A stretch of 25,896 nt of DNA from UBA4722 sp044221135. Its GTDB lineage: Bacteria; Pseudomonadota; Gammaproteobacteria; DSM-16500. Positions 15,285 to 23,614 of this stretch are shown here, piece by piece. Below the pieces are notes generated by a model. That model was not told the origin of the DNA, searched no databases, and saw only the letters and a program-made list of their open reading frames with translations. The translations under genes were made by a program, and so were the position numbers. The DNA is taken from positions 1 through 25,896 of the forward strand of contig JBGAPT010000027.1 in assembly GCA_044221135.1 (NCBI GenBank). The letters run 5' to 3'. Positions within the stretch are counted from its first letter, which is position 1; the number at the start of each line of letters is the position of its first letter.

Positions 15285-15681
15285 CACTAAACTTCCTCTA
15301 CTAGCTGTCATTCGCGAAGCTGAATGTATTGGTTGCACCAAATGTATTCAAGCATGTCCAGCAGATGCAATTTTAGGTAGTGCAACATTCATGCATACTG
15401 TTATAACAGATGAATGTATTGGTTGTAAGTTGTGTGTTGCACCTTGTCCTGTAGATTGTATTGATATGGTACCGGTAACGAAACCCTCTGAAGACAAATT
15501 CACTCGCAAAAAAAGGGCTGAAAATTTCAAGAAACGTTATCGAATACGGAAAATACGATTACAAAAAGATGAATCTGCTCAGCTAAAAATAGCTGTAAAA
15601 GAAGATGTAGTTGATGAAAAAAAAGCATACATTCTAGCAGTGTTAGAACGTACCAAATTAAAGAAAAAACTTAATTATTGA
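15265..15681 (+). CDS. RnfB/RsxB-like 2x[4Fe-4S] ferredoxin, short form
   Basis: A 138-residue iron-sulfur protein. Two cluster motifs, CIGCTKCIQACP (about residues 21-32) and CIGCKLCVAPCP (about 51-62), and the spacing between them match the C-terminal ferredoxin domain of RnfB/RsxB. The N-terminal membrane anchor and the additional Fe-S domain of full-length RnfB (~190 residues) are missing. In their place is a 50-residue basic C-terminal tail rich in KKR. No other rnf/rsx gene lies in the window. The ATG lies inside metG (20-nt overlap, other frame), so expression is coupled to metG. It is likely a soluble electron carrier; partner unknown. Confidence 0.9.
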   Translation: MLPKINNTKLPLLAVIREAECIGCTKCIQACPADAILGSATFMHTVITDECIGCKLCVAPCPVDCIDMVPVTKPSEDKFTRKKRAENFKKRYRIRKIRLQKDESAQLKIAVKEDVVDEKKAYILAVLERTKLKKKLNY

Positions 15682-15720
15682 GTTATAACCATTTGAAAAT
15701 AAATTTAATGCGATTAAAAA

Positions 15721-16281
15721 ATGAAATCAATTGATATTTATGTCAGCACTGATATTGAAGCCGATGGTGAAATTCCTGGTAAAAATTCTATGCTCAGTAT
15801 TGGCTCTGCGGCTTATCTAGAAGATAAAACTCTACTCAGTACATTTAGTATTAATTTACAGACCTTACCTGAAGCCATTCCGAATACAGAAACCATGCGT
15901 TGGTGGCAAGGATTTCCTGAGGCATGGAAAGCTTGCCGTGAAAATATGGAATTGCCTGAGGTAGCAATAAAAAAATACGGTGAATGGCTAGACAATCTTC
16001 CAGGACGTATTATTTTTGTTGCTTATCCAGTGGCCTATGACTTTCGGTTTATTGATTATTATTTACAGCGATTTTTTGGCCGAAATCCATTTAAATATAG
16101 AACCATTGATATTCGCAGCTATGCTATGGGTATGCTCAATACCCATTATAGTGAAGCAAACAGGGAAAAATTACCCATAGAGTGGAAAGATAATTTACCG
16201 CATACACATGTTGCACTCGATGATGCTTTGGAACACGGTGCTTTTTTTTGTAATATGTTGCTTTCGCAAAAAAATAAATAA
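15721..16281 (+). CDS. DEDDh-family 3'-5' exonuclease (Rv2179c/RNase T-like)
   Basis: A 186-residue single-domain nuclease of the DnaQ-like fold. The catalytic set can be traced: D11 and E13 in STDIEADG, D107 in AYPVAYDFRF, and H163/D168 in HTHVALDDALEHG, which is the DEDDh form (H-x4-D). WWQGFPEAW near residue 61 and the YRTIDIRSYAMG segment resemble the Rv2179c-like exoribonuclease family. The expected role is trimming of RNA or DNA 3' ends with two metal ions. It follows the ferredoxin gene by 39 nt with no clear Shine-Dalgarno. It faces the convergent gene ending at 16323. Exact substrate is unknown; an oligoribonuclease role is possible but the motifs fit Rv2179c-like proteins better. 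Confidence 0.85.
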   Translation: MKSIDIYVSTDIEADGEIPGKNSMLSIGSAAYLEDKTLLSTFSINLQTLPEAIPNTETMRWWQGFPEAWKACRENMELPEVAIKKYGEWLDNLPGRIIFVAYPVAYDFRFIDYYLQRFFGRNPFKYRTIDIRSYAMGMLNTHYSEANREKLPIEWKDNLPHTHVALDDALEHGAFFCNMLLSQKNK

Positions 16282-16322
16282 AAGCAATCGGACACGAAGT
16301 ATTAAAGACCCAAGCATTTTTA

Positions 16323-16916
16323 TTAAGGTTTACTAGGCTTAATTCCAGGAGAAACCTGTGGATGTGATGTCTTAGATTCCGGTTTAGATGAAAAAAATCC
16401 CACTGTCTTTTTTGCATTTTCTTTTTTATGCATTTTTTCAAAATGATCTAATTTATCTAGCAGAATTTCCAATTTATTTCGTGGTGAAAAAAAGTCGTGA
16501 GCTGTATCATAAATCGATTGAGAATCAGGAGAATGACTGGCTCTCAGCAAACTAAAAATTCCTACTTTATCCTTACTCGCATTTTTCTTTGCCTCTCCTA
16601 ATACCACTCTTGCTTTCGCAATTTGATCATTATTAAGCTGCCCTTCAGTGTAAGCTGTCTTTTTAATTTCATTCAACACTTCTGCACTGCCATACCTTCT
16701 CTTCAGTCCATCAAAAGATTTTAATACACTCATTAAATGCTTTTCTGTATCACTATATTCGTTATTGCCATTAATCTGGAGATAATCATACATGGCACGC
16801 AACCGTGCGACATCTTCCTGTATCTCTTGAAAAAGTTCTCTCGCTTTCGCGCCCACAGTGTGACCTTGGGTACTTTTTTCGAGTGCATCATCACCTTCTT
16901 CATATTCATACGGCAT
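16323..16916 (-). CDS. Hypothetical helical protein (197 aa)
   Basis: I do not recognise this protein. The start at 16916 is chosen because GAGG lies 8 nt upstream; an in-frame ATG at 16958 would add 14 residues and lacks such a site. The N terminus is acidic (YEYEEGDDALEK). The centre is amphipathic helix with many charged residues (about 22-60 and 75-120), and the C-terminal ~35 residues are Lys/Ser/Pro-rich and probably disordered (KKTVGFFSSKPESKTSHP). There is no signal peptide or membrane segment. It stands alone between a convergent exonuclease gene and the downstream end of yhdP, with its own candidate promoter. The soluble helical body with a polar flexible tail is compatible with a secreted substrate, but nothing here shows it. 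Confidence 0.75.
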   Translation of the reverse strand: MPYEYEEGDDALEKSTQGHTVGAKARELFQEIQEDVARLRAMYDYLQINGNNEYSDTEKHLMSVLKSFDGLKRRYGSAEVLNEIKKTAYTEGQLNNDQIAKARVVLGEAKKNASKDKVGIFSLLRASHSPDSQSIYDTAHDFFSPRNKLEILLDKLDHFEKMHKKENAKKTVGFFSSKPESKTSHPQVSPGIKPSKP

Positions 16917-16985
16917 AGCACTTACCTCAAATTGAAGTAACACTAACACAGCAGGCATTATGAAACCGACTAAGGCCCTTCGTTA

Positions 16986-16994
16986 AGTATAGCA
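16986..16994 (-). promoter_or_regulatory. Extended -10 promoter for the 197-residue orphan gene
   Basis: Read on the - strand the site is TGCTATACT, an extended -10 (TG-n-TATAAT type), 70 nt before the ATG at 16916. An A/T-rich TTAATT sits at an 18-bp spacing in the -35 position. Predicted transcription start is near 16979. Confidence 0.5.
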
Positions 16995-17122
16995 GGCGTT
17001 TTTGCTTTCAATTAAGATTAATAAAAACAGAATCTTAGGCTATATGTATTATAAAAAAAGACGCACGTGGGCACGGACACGCAATCAGCACGATTAGATG
17101 AGTGGTAAACGCTAAATAATTA

Positions 17123-20100
17123 TTACAAGCCCTTTGTCTGTTCCCAAACAGGATTATCCCAAGGGCCTCTGACAGAATAGTGATAAGTCGTTACTTTAGA
17201 AACTACGCTACTTGCTACCTTTTCTACTAACCATGTCACAGCACCCACTACAGGTCCACCAGCAAGAGTGGCAACGATAGGAATACTACCCGTGACATAA
17301 GGTGTCACACTTAAGATAAGGTCATAATCTTTAGCAGCCATACCTATTTTTCCCTTAATTTCAATTCGAGCGATAGGCCCATCAAAATAAGTATCTTTAG
17401 TATTCGCACTGCCGTGCTCTAGATTAAAATGACCTTGCATGGTATCAAAGCTATACCCTTTTTCGAATAAATCAGTAAAATCTAAACTTAAACGCCGCGG
17501 CAATGTTTGCAAACTTAAAATATTCAACATACGACCAAAGCCCAGCTTTGCATCTGTAGAATTACCTAAATTAATCACTCTACCTTTTCCTAACTTCAAA
17601 AAAAGCGAACCTGACAGAGTAGCTAGCACGGGATTATAGGGTATGTCTAACCAATTTAGATCAAATGTGATATGACCTTCACCTGCTATTAAATTAGCGG
17701 AACCTAAATCCCAATGATCCAATAATTGACTGACATTTTTAGTATTAAGGTCGCCTTGTAAAATAGTTTGATTTCTATTTTTCTGCAAAGACCACTTACC
17801 CTCTGCATTCAAAGTAAAAAAATCTGTAGAAATGTTAAGTTTCTGTATTTGTAATCCTTCTTTATTGGGTGCTACATCCAATATAACGTGTCCAATATAT
17901 TTATTTTTATAACGTACATCCTCACCTACAAAAGAAATCGCGGGTATCGTTTTAGGATCAAGTAATTGCTTCTCGTCTGTACTTATCAAGTAAAGATGCT
18001 GGAATTTAGCATGAATAACTGACTTTACATCATGGATTGGCAACCAAACTTGGCCTGTCATTTCAGGGCTTGTCACATTAATTTTCCAGCTATTCTCTTC
18101 TTGCATGGCTTGCACACGCACACGCGTCAGGTTTTGTCCCAGCACAGGGAATTGATTTGCCTGAATATCAATGCCGCGTAAATAATGCATCAATGAATCA
18201 GATTCAGTTTTTTTATTATTTTTATTCAGTGATAAGCTTGAAAAATAAGCATGCCACTTATTCCAATCTAATTTATTCATTTGGCCCGTCACTAAGATAC
18301 CAGGCTGCGATTGCCAATTTGCCTGGCCATTGTGGCCGAGTCTTAATTCGCCTCCTTGAAATTGCCAACCTTGCGTTGATTTTTCATAGGTGAAAGCCGC
18401 TGTTAATAATTTTCCATACGTTAATTTAGCTTGAATGGGTTGGTCTTGTTTTACATTAGCTATCAATTGAAAATCACGAGGCTCATCTGGTTTTTTCGCG
18501 TATATTTCGGGTAAATTAATACTTAATCCTGTCAAATCTGAATGAATAAAAAGCCGACTGGGTTGCAGGTATTGATGCGAAATAATATCTAATTCTGCTG
18601 TATAAGGCGCAGCGCCCTGAATAAATTGAGAGAGTGGTATATTAAGCCATTTCTCTAATAACGGTTGTGAAATCTTACTTTGTAATACTGCTTTCACTAC
18701 AGGTGGTGAATGTGATGGGCGCACCGTATTAATATTTAAGCTAACCGCTTCATCAAATAATCGCCCTTGCATTTGAGTGGTTTGAACTGATTGTTCGGTA
18801 AAATGTAAAATACCCGCCATGCGATCTAATGTTAAATGCCAACTGGGTAACTGCAATAAAGCAGCAGAAACAGTAACATCACCTAATACAGCGCTTTTTT
18901 CAGGTGTTTTAACTGGAATAGTAAATGCTAATTTTAATCCCATTGCACCCGATAATTGCATACCTGCTAGATCTTTACCAATTGTATTACGCAATGGGCT
19001 TTCTTGTATGAAACGTAACCCTTGTTCAAGATCTGCATGAATGATTGCTTGCAAATCTAATATTTGCGGATGCGCAGGACCAATATAGGGAATATAGCCA
19101 TGGACTTTAGTAAGAGGAACATCAAAAAGTTGCGCAGACTCTGCATCTGCTGTCATCGAATGGCCTGAGAATACTAGATTGCCATACACATGGTGTACGA
19201 TAGGCCAGCCGGGTGCATATTCAAATTCCAAATCTTTGACCCGCGTGCTCACGAGAAATATCCCTGTCCCTTTTTCAAAAGGAAAATCACTTAACTTTCC
19301 TTGCACCGTTACTTTACCCGATGTAAGTTCCCCACCTTGAAAACGATTATGTAGCCATTGAACAAAAGGAGATTCTAATTTTTTGACAGGTAAATAATTT
19401 TCAATTTGTGCTGCATGAGGAACAGAAAATTCACCTGATAAATTTAATGTAGGCGACTCATCTTTAGGGAGACGTAGCGTCATATCTGCATTAACAGTGA
19501 TATCTGCGTTGTTCATTTGAAAATTCTTTGCATTGATCAACCAAGCACTGGTTTCATTTTTTTGCCATTGAATATCACCTGAAACAGTATCAAATTGCAA
19601 AGGTTTTGCAAAAACAGAGTTCAATGTCATTATTGTTTTCTGACTATTGAATGTTACATTTCCTTGCTTTCCATCCCAAGAAATTTTACCGCTCATATTC
19701 ATCAGGCCAGGAAATGTTTGCCATGAATTCACTGATAAGTTGGAAAATTCTGCCGAATAATGACTATTCTCAAGCTTAGTCAATTCATCTGACTGAATAC
19801 TCAATGAACGTACTTCACCCTTTGGATTAAGGTCTAACAGTAATTTCTGTATTGACTCAGGCAATAAACCACTTGCTAATGCTAACTCCTTCGTATCAGC
19901 TAAATCAAAATAACCCATTTGAAGCCTATATCCCCCCATTTTTCTTTTGAGAGGAGGTTGTGCTGTTGCATGATCTGCTGGCAGCAATGTAAGGGAAAAT
20001 TCAGTGGTGGGCCATAGATGCTGCGGGAAATCAATCAGAATATCTTTACCTTCAATCAATTGACGCGCACTATCACGTTGCCAACCTAAATGACCATTTA

Positions 20101-21013
20101 TACGCGAAATAATAGCTATTTTTTTTGTGATCAGAGATTGTAATTGTATTTCATATAATTGAAATTGACTTTGCACGTTTTGCAACTGGCCATGATCCCA
20201 GGTAATCCAGAATTTTCCGCTGCCTGAGCCTTGTTTGACTTGCAATTTTTGCCAGGTTTGACGGCTGATCCATTGTGATAATGAAATATCTTCTAAATAC
20301 AGATAAAGATGCACGCGCGAAGTGCTATGCATAATATCGGATGTATCACCTTGCCATTGTAAATTAATCGCCACCTGTGTAGGTATAGCTTGATTCAGTG
20401 TAGCTTGTCCTGTTAATTCATGCTGGGTCCTTGTGTTATGCAAATCTAATGAAGCCAAGGTCACTGATCTTTGCGGCCCTACTTCAGGAATAAATTCAAT
20501 CTCAATATTGCGCAAGGTTAAATTAGATTGTGAAAAAATCCATGCGCCCATCGCATTGCCTGCCACAGAACCGCCTGTAAAATTATCCATGAATACAAAA
20601 TTATCCAAGCCTTCTACATGAAGTTGTCCTGATTTTTTTTGATGTAATGTCAGATGAACGCCATAAATTTTGATATTTTCTGGCAATAGTTTTCTTTGTA
20701 ATAAACTTTGGATAATCTTGATATTCACTTTTATTTTTTGAATTTTGACAGTGGGCTTGCGTGTCTGTTTATTCAAAACAGCAACTTGCTGAAGTACAAT
20801 CTCAGGCTCAACCCGTCTCCAGGAAATCTTCACTTGATTAATCGTAATCGGTACGTTGAGCAAATCGCTTGCCCACATCGAAAAATCGGCGCGATGTTCA
20901 TTTAAATAAGGCGTTAGCAACTGGCTCATGCTGACTGCTGTTGCTGCCAAAATAATAAATAGAGCAATGCAATAACCCAACCATCGCATGGCTTTCCCTA
21001 TCAACGTTGTCAC
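17123..21013 (-). CDS. yhdP: YhdP family AsmA-like envelope protein
   Basis: A 1296-residue protein of the YhdP/COG3164 family (E. coli ~1266). YhdP, TamB and YdbH are AsmA-like bridges that together support phospholipid transport from inner to outer membrane. One N-terminal membrane helix (about residues 10-32) anchors a very long periplasmic region of repeated beta segments. The C-terminal block is diagnostic: SVTPYVTGSIPIVATLAGGP, a hydrophobic AVTWLVEKVASSVVSK stretch and YHYSVRGPWDNPVWE. The start is GTG at 21013 with AAGGA 7 nt upstream, 3 nt after the rng stop; an in-frame ATG at 20989 is the alternative. The order mre-rng-yhdP matches E. coli. tldD, the usual next gene, does not follow. 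Confidence 0.93.
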   Translation of the reverse strand: MTTLIGKAMRWLGYCIALFIILAATAVSMSQLLTPYLNEHRADFSMWASDLLNVPITINQVKISWRRVEPEIVLQQVAVLNKQTRKPTVKIQKIKVNIKIIQSLLQRKLLPENIKIYGVHLTLHQKKSGQLHVEGLDNFVFMDNFTGGSVAGNAMGAWIFSQSNLTLRNIEIEFIPEVGPQRSVTLASLDLHNTRTQHELTGQATLNQAIPTQVAINLQWQGDTSDIMHSTSRVHLYLYLEDISLSQWISRQTWQKLQVKQGSGSGKFWITWDHGQLQNVQSQFQLYEIQLQSLITKKIAIISRINGHLGWQRDSARQLIEGKDILIDFPQHLWPTTEFSLTLLPADHATAQPPLKRKMGGYRLQMGYFDLADTKELALASGLLPESIQKLLLDLNPKGEVRSLSIQSDELTKLENSHYSAEFSNLSVNSWQTFPGLMNMSGKISWDGKQGNVTFNSQKTIMTLNSVFAKPLQFDTVSGDIQWQKNETSAWLINAKNFQMNNADITVNADMTLRLPKDESPTLNLSGEFSVPHAAQIENYLPVKKLESPFVQWLHNRFQGGELTSGKVTVQGKLSDFPFEKGTGIFLVSTRVKDLEFEYAPGWPIVHHVYGNLVFSGHSMTADAESAQLFDVPLTKVHGYIPYIGPAHPQILDLQAIIHADLEQGLRFIQESPLRNTIGKDLAGMQLSGAMGLKLAFTIPVKTPEKSAVLGDVTVSAALLQLPSWHLTLDRMAGILHFTEQSVQTTQMQGRLFDEAVSLNINTVRPSHSPPVVKAVLQSKISQPLLEKWLNIPLSQFIQGAAPYTAELDIISHQYLQPSRLFIHSDLTGLSINLPEIYAKKPDEPRDFQLIANVKQDQPIQAKLTYGKLLTAAFTYEKSTQGWQFQGGELRLGHNGQANWQSQPGILVTGQMNKLDWNKWHAYFSSLSLNKNNKKTESDSLMHYLRGIDIQANQFPVLGQNLTRVRVQAMQEENSWKINVTSPEMTGQVWLPIHDVKSVIHAKFQHLYLISTDEKQLLDPKTIPAISFVGEDVRYKNKYIGHVILDVAPNKEGLQIQKLNISTDFFTLNAEGKWSLQKNRNQTILQGDLNTKNVSQLLDHWDLGSANLIAGEGHITFDLNWLDIPYNPVLATLSGSLFLKLGKGRVINLGNSTDAKLGFGRMLNILSLQTLPRRLSLDFTDLFEKGYSFDTMQGHFNLEHGSANTKDTYFDGPIARIEIKGKIGMAAKDYDLILSVTPYVTGSIPIVATLAGGPVVGAVTWLVEKVASSVVSKVTTYHYSVRGPWDNPVWEQTKGL

Positions 21014-21016
21014 ACT

Positions 21017-22453
21017 TTATTCCTTTATAGGCAAAATATCGTAATGTTCTTGCGTGTAAGTAGACTCTACCTGTAATTTAACAGGTCTGCCAAGTTCTAA
21101 CTCTATTTCTTTTAACAGGCTTGCTCGATCAGCACATAAATACTCCACTACTGCCGCTGCTGCCACAATCGAAAAACCTGGCCATGAGAAATTTTTAGCT
21201 GTTTGCTGCAATTCACGTAAAATTTCATAGCTCATGGTTTCTAACGATTTTACCGTACCTCGTTGCTGACAAACAGGGCATGGCACACATAAAATACGCT
21301 CTATACTTTCTCGTGTACGCTTACGGGTGAGTTGCACTAATCCAAGGCTTGAGAGTTCACTGACTTCTGTCCTTGCGCTGTCTTTAGCCAACTCTTCAGT
21401 CAATAATTGCAATAGCTCTATTTTATGTTGTGGATCAGACATATCAATAAAATCGATGATAATGATCCCGCCTAAATTTCGCAACCGAACTTGGCGCGCA
21501 ATCACACTGATGGCATCTACATTCGTTTTAAAAATTGTGTCTTCTTGATTACCGTGACCTAAAAAAGAACCTGTATTGACATCAATGGTTGTCATCGCCT
21601 CAGTTTGATCAAAAATTAAATAGCCGCCGGACTTTAAATAGACTTTGCGGTGCAACGCTTTTTGTAATTGTGCTTCAACTGAATAAATATCAAAAATCGG
21701 CTGTATGCTCGTATGATGCTCGATACGATCAATCAAGTTTGGCATATTTTGTTTTGCAAATTCGCGCATTTCAGACACGGCAGCTAATTGATCGACGCGG
21801 ATTCTTGTAACGGAGTCTGTCACTCTATCACGTAATAAACGCAATTCAATGGGCATTTCTGCATAAATAAGCTCGCCTACTTTAGCTTGTGCACGATGCG
21901 CTACAACCTCTGCCCATGCAATAGGTAAACTTTCTTTTTCTGCAATCAGTTCAGCCTGGGTTGCAACAGCGGCTGCTGTGCGAAAGACAAAACCGCCCGT
22001 GGCACTAGGTGTTAACGTTTGCAATAAGCGTGCACGCACCGATTCATCCGTGATGCGTTGGGACACAGCAAGTTGCTGCATCCCAGGGATAAAAACCAGA
22101 TAACGTCCAGGAATCGTTAGTTGTGTTGTGACACGCACACCTTTAGAGCCTAACGAATCTTTATAAACTTGGACCAGAATTTCTTGGCCTTGTTGTATCA
22201 AATCGCGAATATCGGTATCCGGGGTAGACGATTGCAGATCACTCACATGCAAAAAAGCAGTGCGTTCCAAACCAATATCCACAAAAGCTGCCTGAATACC
22301 TGGTAATACACGATGAACCTTGCCTTTATAAATATTCCCGACTAATCCTTGGTGTAAACGACGTTCGATGTAGATTTCTTGCAAAACGCGATCTATCACG
22401 AAAGCAGCTCGCACTTCATGAGAGGTGATATTTAAGAGGATTTCTTCGGTCAT
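21017..22453 (-). CDS. rng: Ribonuclease G
   Basis: Endoribonuclease of the RNase E/G family that matures the 16S rRNA 5' end and cleaves some mRNAs. It is 478 residues (E. coli 489), without the long C-terminal scaffold of RNase E. The N-terminal S1 domain (about 35-120) includes GNIYKGKVHRVLPGIQAAFVD. The catalytic aspartates are D291 in TIDVNTGSFLG and D334 in IIIIDFIDM. A zinc-link CPVC follows (C392, C395). The start at 22453 matches the family N terminus (TEEILLNI); the frame extends open to an ATG at 22513, but that would add 20 unrelated residues. yhdP follows 3 nt downstream. maf, which separates mreD from rng in E. coli, is replaced by a secreted-protein gene. Confidence 0.96.
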   Translation of the reverse strand: MTEEILLNITSHEVRAAFVIDRVLQEIYIERRLHQGLVGNIYKGKVHRVLPGIQAAFVDIGLERTAFLHVSDLQSSTPDTDIRDLIQQGQEILVQVYKDSLGSKGVRVTTQLTIPGRYLVFIPGMQQLAVSQRITDESVRARLLQTLTPSATGGFVFRTAAAVATQAELIAEKESLPIAWAEVVAHRAQAKVGELIYAEMPIELRLLRDRVTDSVTRIRVDQLAAVSEMREFAKQNMPNLIDRIEHHTSIQPIFDIYSVEAQLQKALHRKVYLKSGGYLIFDQTEAMTTIDVNTGSFLGHGNQEDTIFKTNVDAISVIARQVRLRNLGGIIIIDFIDMSDPQHKIELLQLLTEELAKDSARTEVSELSSLGLVQLTRKRTRESIERILCVPCPVCQQRGTVKSLETMSYEILRELQQTAKNFSWPGFSIVAAAAVVEYLCADRASLLKEIELELGRPVKLQVESTYTQEHYDILPIKE

Positions 22454-22529
22454 TATATGACTGCATTTAAAACTAAGACAAAGGTATGTTAGCTTATCTG
22501 CAAAGAGATTCAAATGGTAACTGTGCCCG

Positions 22530-22567
22530 CTCCCCTTGCATCGTCATTGCAATGACGGCACGGGGAG
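22530..22567. repeat. Imperfect GC-rich palindrome between the secreted-protein gene and rng
   Basis: CTCCCC (22530-22535) and GGGGAG (22562-22567) enclose a perfect 16-bp palindrome CGTCATTGCAATGACG (22542-22557). In RNA this could form a two-part hairpin after the secreted-protein gene and before rng. No U-run follows on either strand, so it is not a standard terminator; a dispersed repeat or processing site is possible. Confidence 0.5.
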
Positions 22568-22600
22568 AAGCAGAGTAAAGCGTACTTTTTTTCTTTTAGT

Positions 22601-23023
22601 TTAAAAAGTAGGAGGTGTATAAGCGATTACTGTAGCCTCTTTGTCATCAATATGGACTGTATACCCACAAAAACCTTTATATTCCTTTGTCATAGGATTG
22701 TAACCTATCTCGGGATGATCTGATATCTTGGTAATACCGGATGATAATGCTGTTTTAATTTTATCTAAAGCAGCTTGGTCATTAGAAGCAACAACACCAA
22801 CAATTCCTACCGTCCAAATATAATCGGTACCCAAATCACTATTTACCGCAGCAGCATATCCCTCCGAATAAAGTCCTACATGATCGAGATCTATCGAGCC
22901 CAATCTAGCTGCAACGCTTTGTTCCGTAGGACAGAGTATCCCGCCATCAGCAACAGCAACTTGACCTAGTAGCATTAATAAGCTGCCAAACACAACAGCG
23001 GTTTTATACAAAATGTTTTTCAT
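22601..23023 (-). CDS. Small secreted protein, DUF4949-like (140 aa)
   Basis: A signal peptide is clear: MKNILYK, a hydrophobic core, then GQVAVA with predicted cleavage after A25. The ~115-residue mature protein has two cysteines (C31 in GGILCP and C119 in KGFCGY), which could pair in the periplasm. A middle segment YIWTVGIVGVVASNDQAALDK and the pattern of a Cys-Pro start and Cys-x-Tyr near the end resemble DUF4949 proteins of Legionella; this is from memory and moderate. The ATG at 23023 is chosen because GAGGA lies 9 nt upstream; an in-frame ATG at 23032 touches that site. It sits between mreD and rng but has its own promoter, so it may be a later insertion. Confidence 0.82.
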   Translation of the reverse strand: MKNILYKTAVVFGSLLMLLGQVAVADGGILCPTEQSVAARLGSIDLDHVGLYSEGYAAAVNSDLGTDYIWTVGIVGVVASNDQAALDKIKTALSSGITKISDHPEIGYNPMTKEYKGFCGYTVHIDDKEATVIAYTPPTF

Positions 23024-23063
23024 ATCATTCATTCCTCGGTTGTTTTTAAAAGAAGGAGCCAAG

Positions 23064-23093
23064 ATAATACAATGCAAGATAATGTAAGGTCAA
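23064..23093 (-). promoter_or_regulatory. Sigma-70 type promoter for the small secreted protein gene
   Basis: On the - strand TTGACC (23093-23088), an 18-bp spacer and TATTAT (23069-23064) each match five of six consensus bases. Predicted transcription start is near 23057, about 34 nt before the ATG at 23023. It lies in the 117-bp gap after mreD and could also drive rng and yhdP. Confidence 0.6.
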
Positions 23094-23140
23094 TTTATTT
23101 TTGATTAATAATAGGCCAGTTTTGATTTATTTTTATGCAA

Positions 23141-23614
23141 TTACGGATATGCCCAACTACGCAAAATACTACACACCCAAGGCCACAATAACATACTGGT
23201 CAATGAACATGACCAAAAAAGCCAGCTTGTTGGTAAAGCGCCTAAAAAACCTTGTATGCAAAATAAAATAAATTGATAAAGCAAAACAAGTAGAAAAATA
23301 ACAAACCCTTGCTGCAACAAAGGAAACATTCGCAGACGACTAACCATTCTTGTCACAAGATAAATAACAACGATTAAAGCCAGCGCATGCTCGCCAAGCA
23401 GCGTGCCCTCTAATACATCTAAGAAAATACCGACAATACAGGCAATACCCACGTTGACACGCTCGGGTGCTGCAATGGTCCAATAAATTAAAATCATTAA
23501 TATCCATGCAGGTCGCAGCCAAATAGCCCAACCGGGCATGGGTAACAATGTCAAAATAAAGGCTATCAAAAATGAGAAGGGAATAACGAACCCGTTTTTA
23601 TAAGGCTCTGTCAT
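23141..23614 (-). CDS. mreD: Rod shape-determining protein MreD
   Basis: Inner-membrane protein of the elongasome that works with MreB and MreC in side-wall peptidoglycan synthesis. It is 157 residues, about the E. coli length (162), with five or six membrane helices. The family pattern includes LPMPGWAIWLRPAWILMILIYW near the N terminus, the ERVNVGIACIVGIFLDVLEG segment and GEHALALIVVIYL. Its ATG overlaps the mreC stop by 4 nt (ATGA), so translation is coupled. The next gene, 117 nt downstream, has its own promoter. Confidence 0.95.
   Translation of the reverse strand: MTEPYKNGFVIPFSFLIAFILTLLPMPGWAIWLRPAWILMILIYWTIAAPERVNVGIACIVGIFLDVLEGTLLGEHALALIVVIYLVTRMVSRLRMFPLLQQGFVIFLLVLLYQFILFCIQGFLGALPTSWLFWSCSLTSMLLWPWVCSILRSWAYP

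Noticed and set aside
17050..17080. Rho-independent terminator after yhdP
   Set aside because: On the - strand a T7 run follows a GC-rich stretch, but only a 3-4 bp stem with a very small loop can form.
22454..22513. Upstream ATG for rng
   Set aside because: It adds 20 residues not found in RNase G; the family N terminus begins at 22453.
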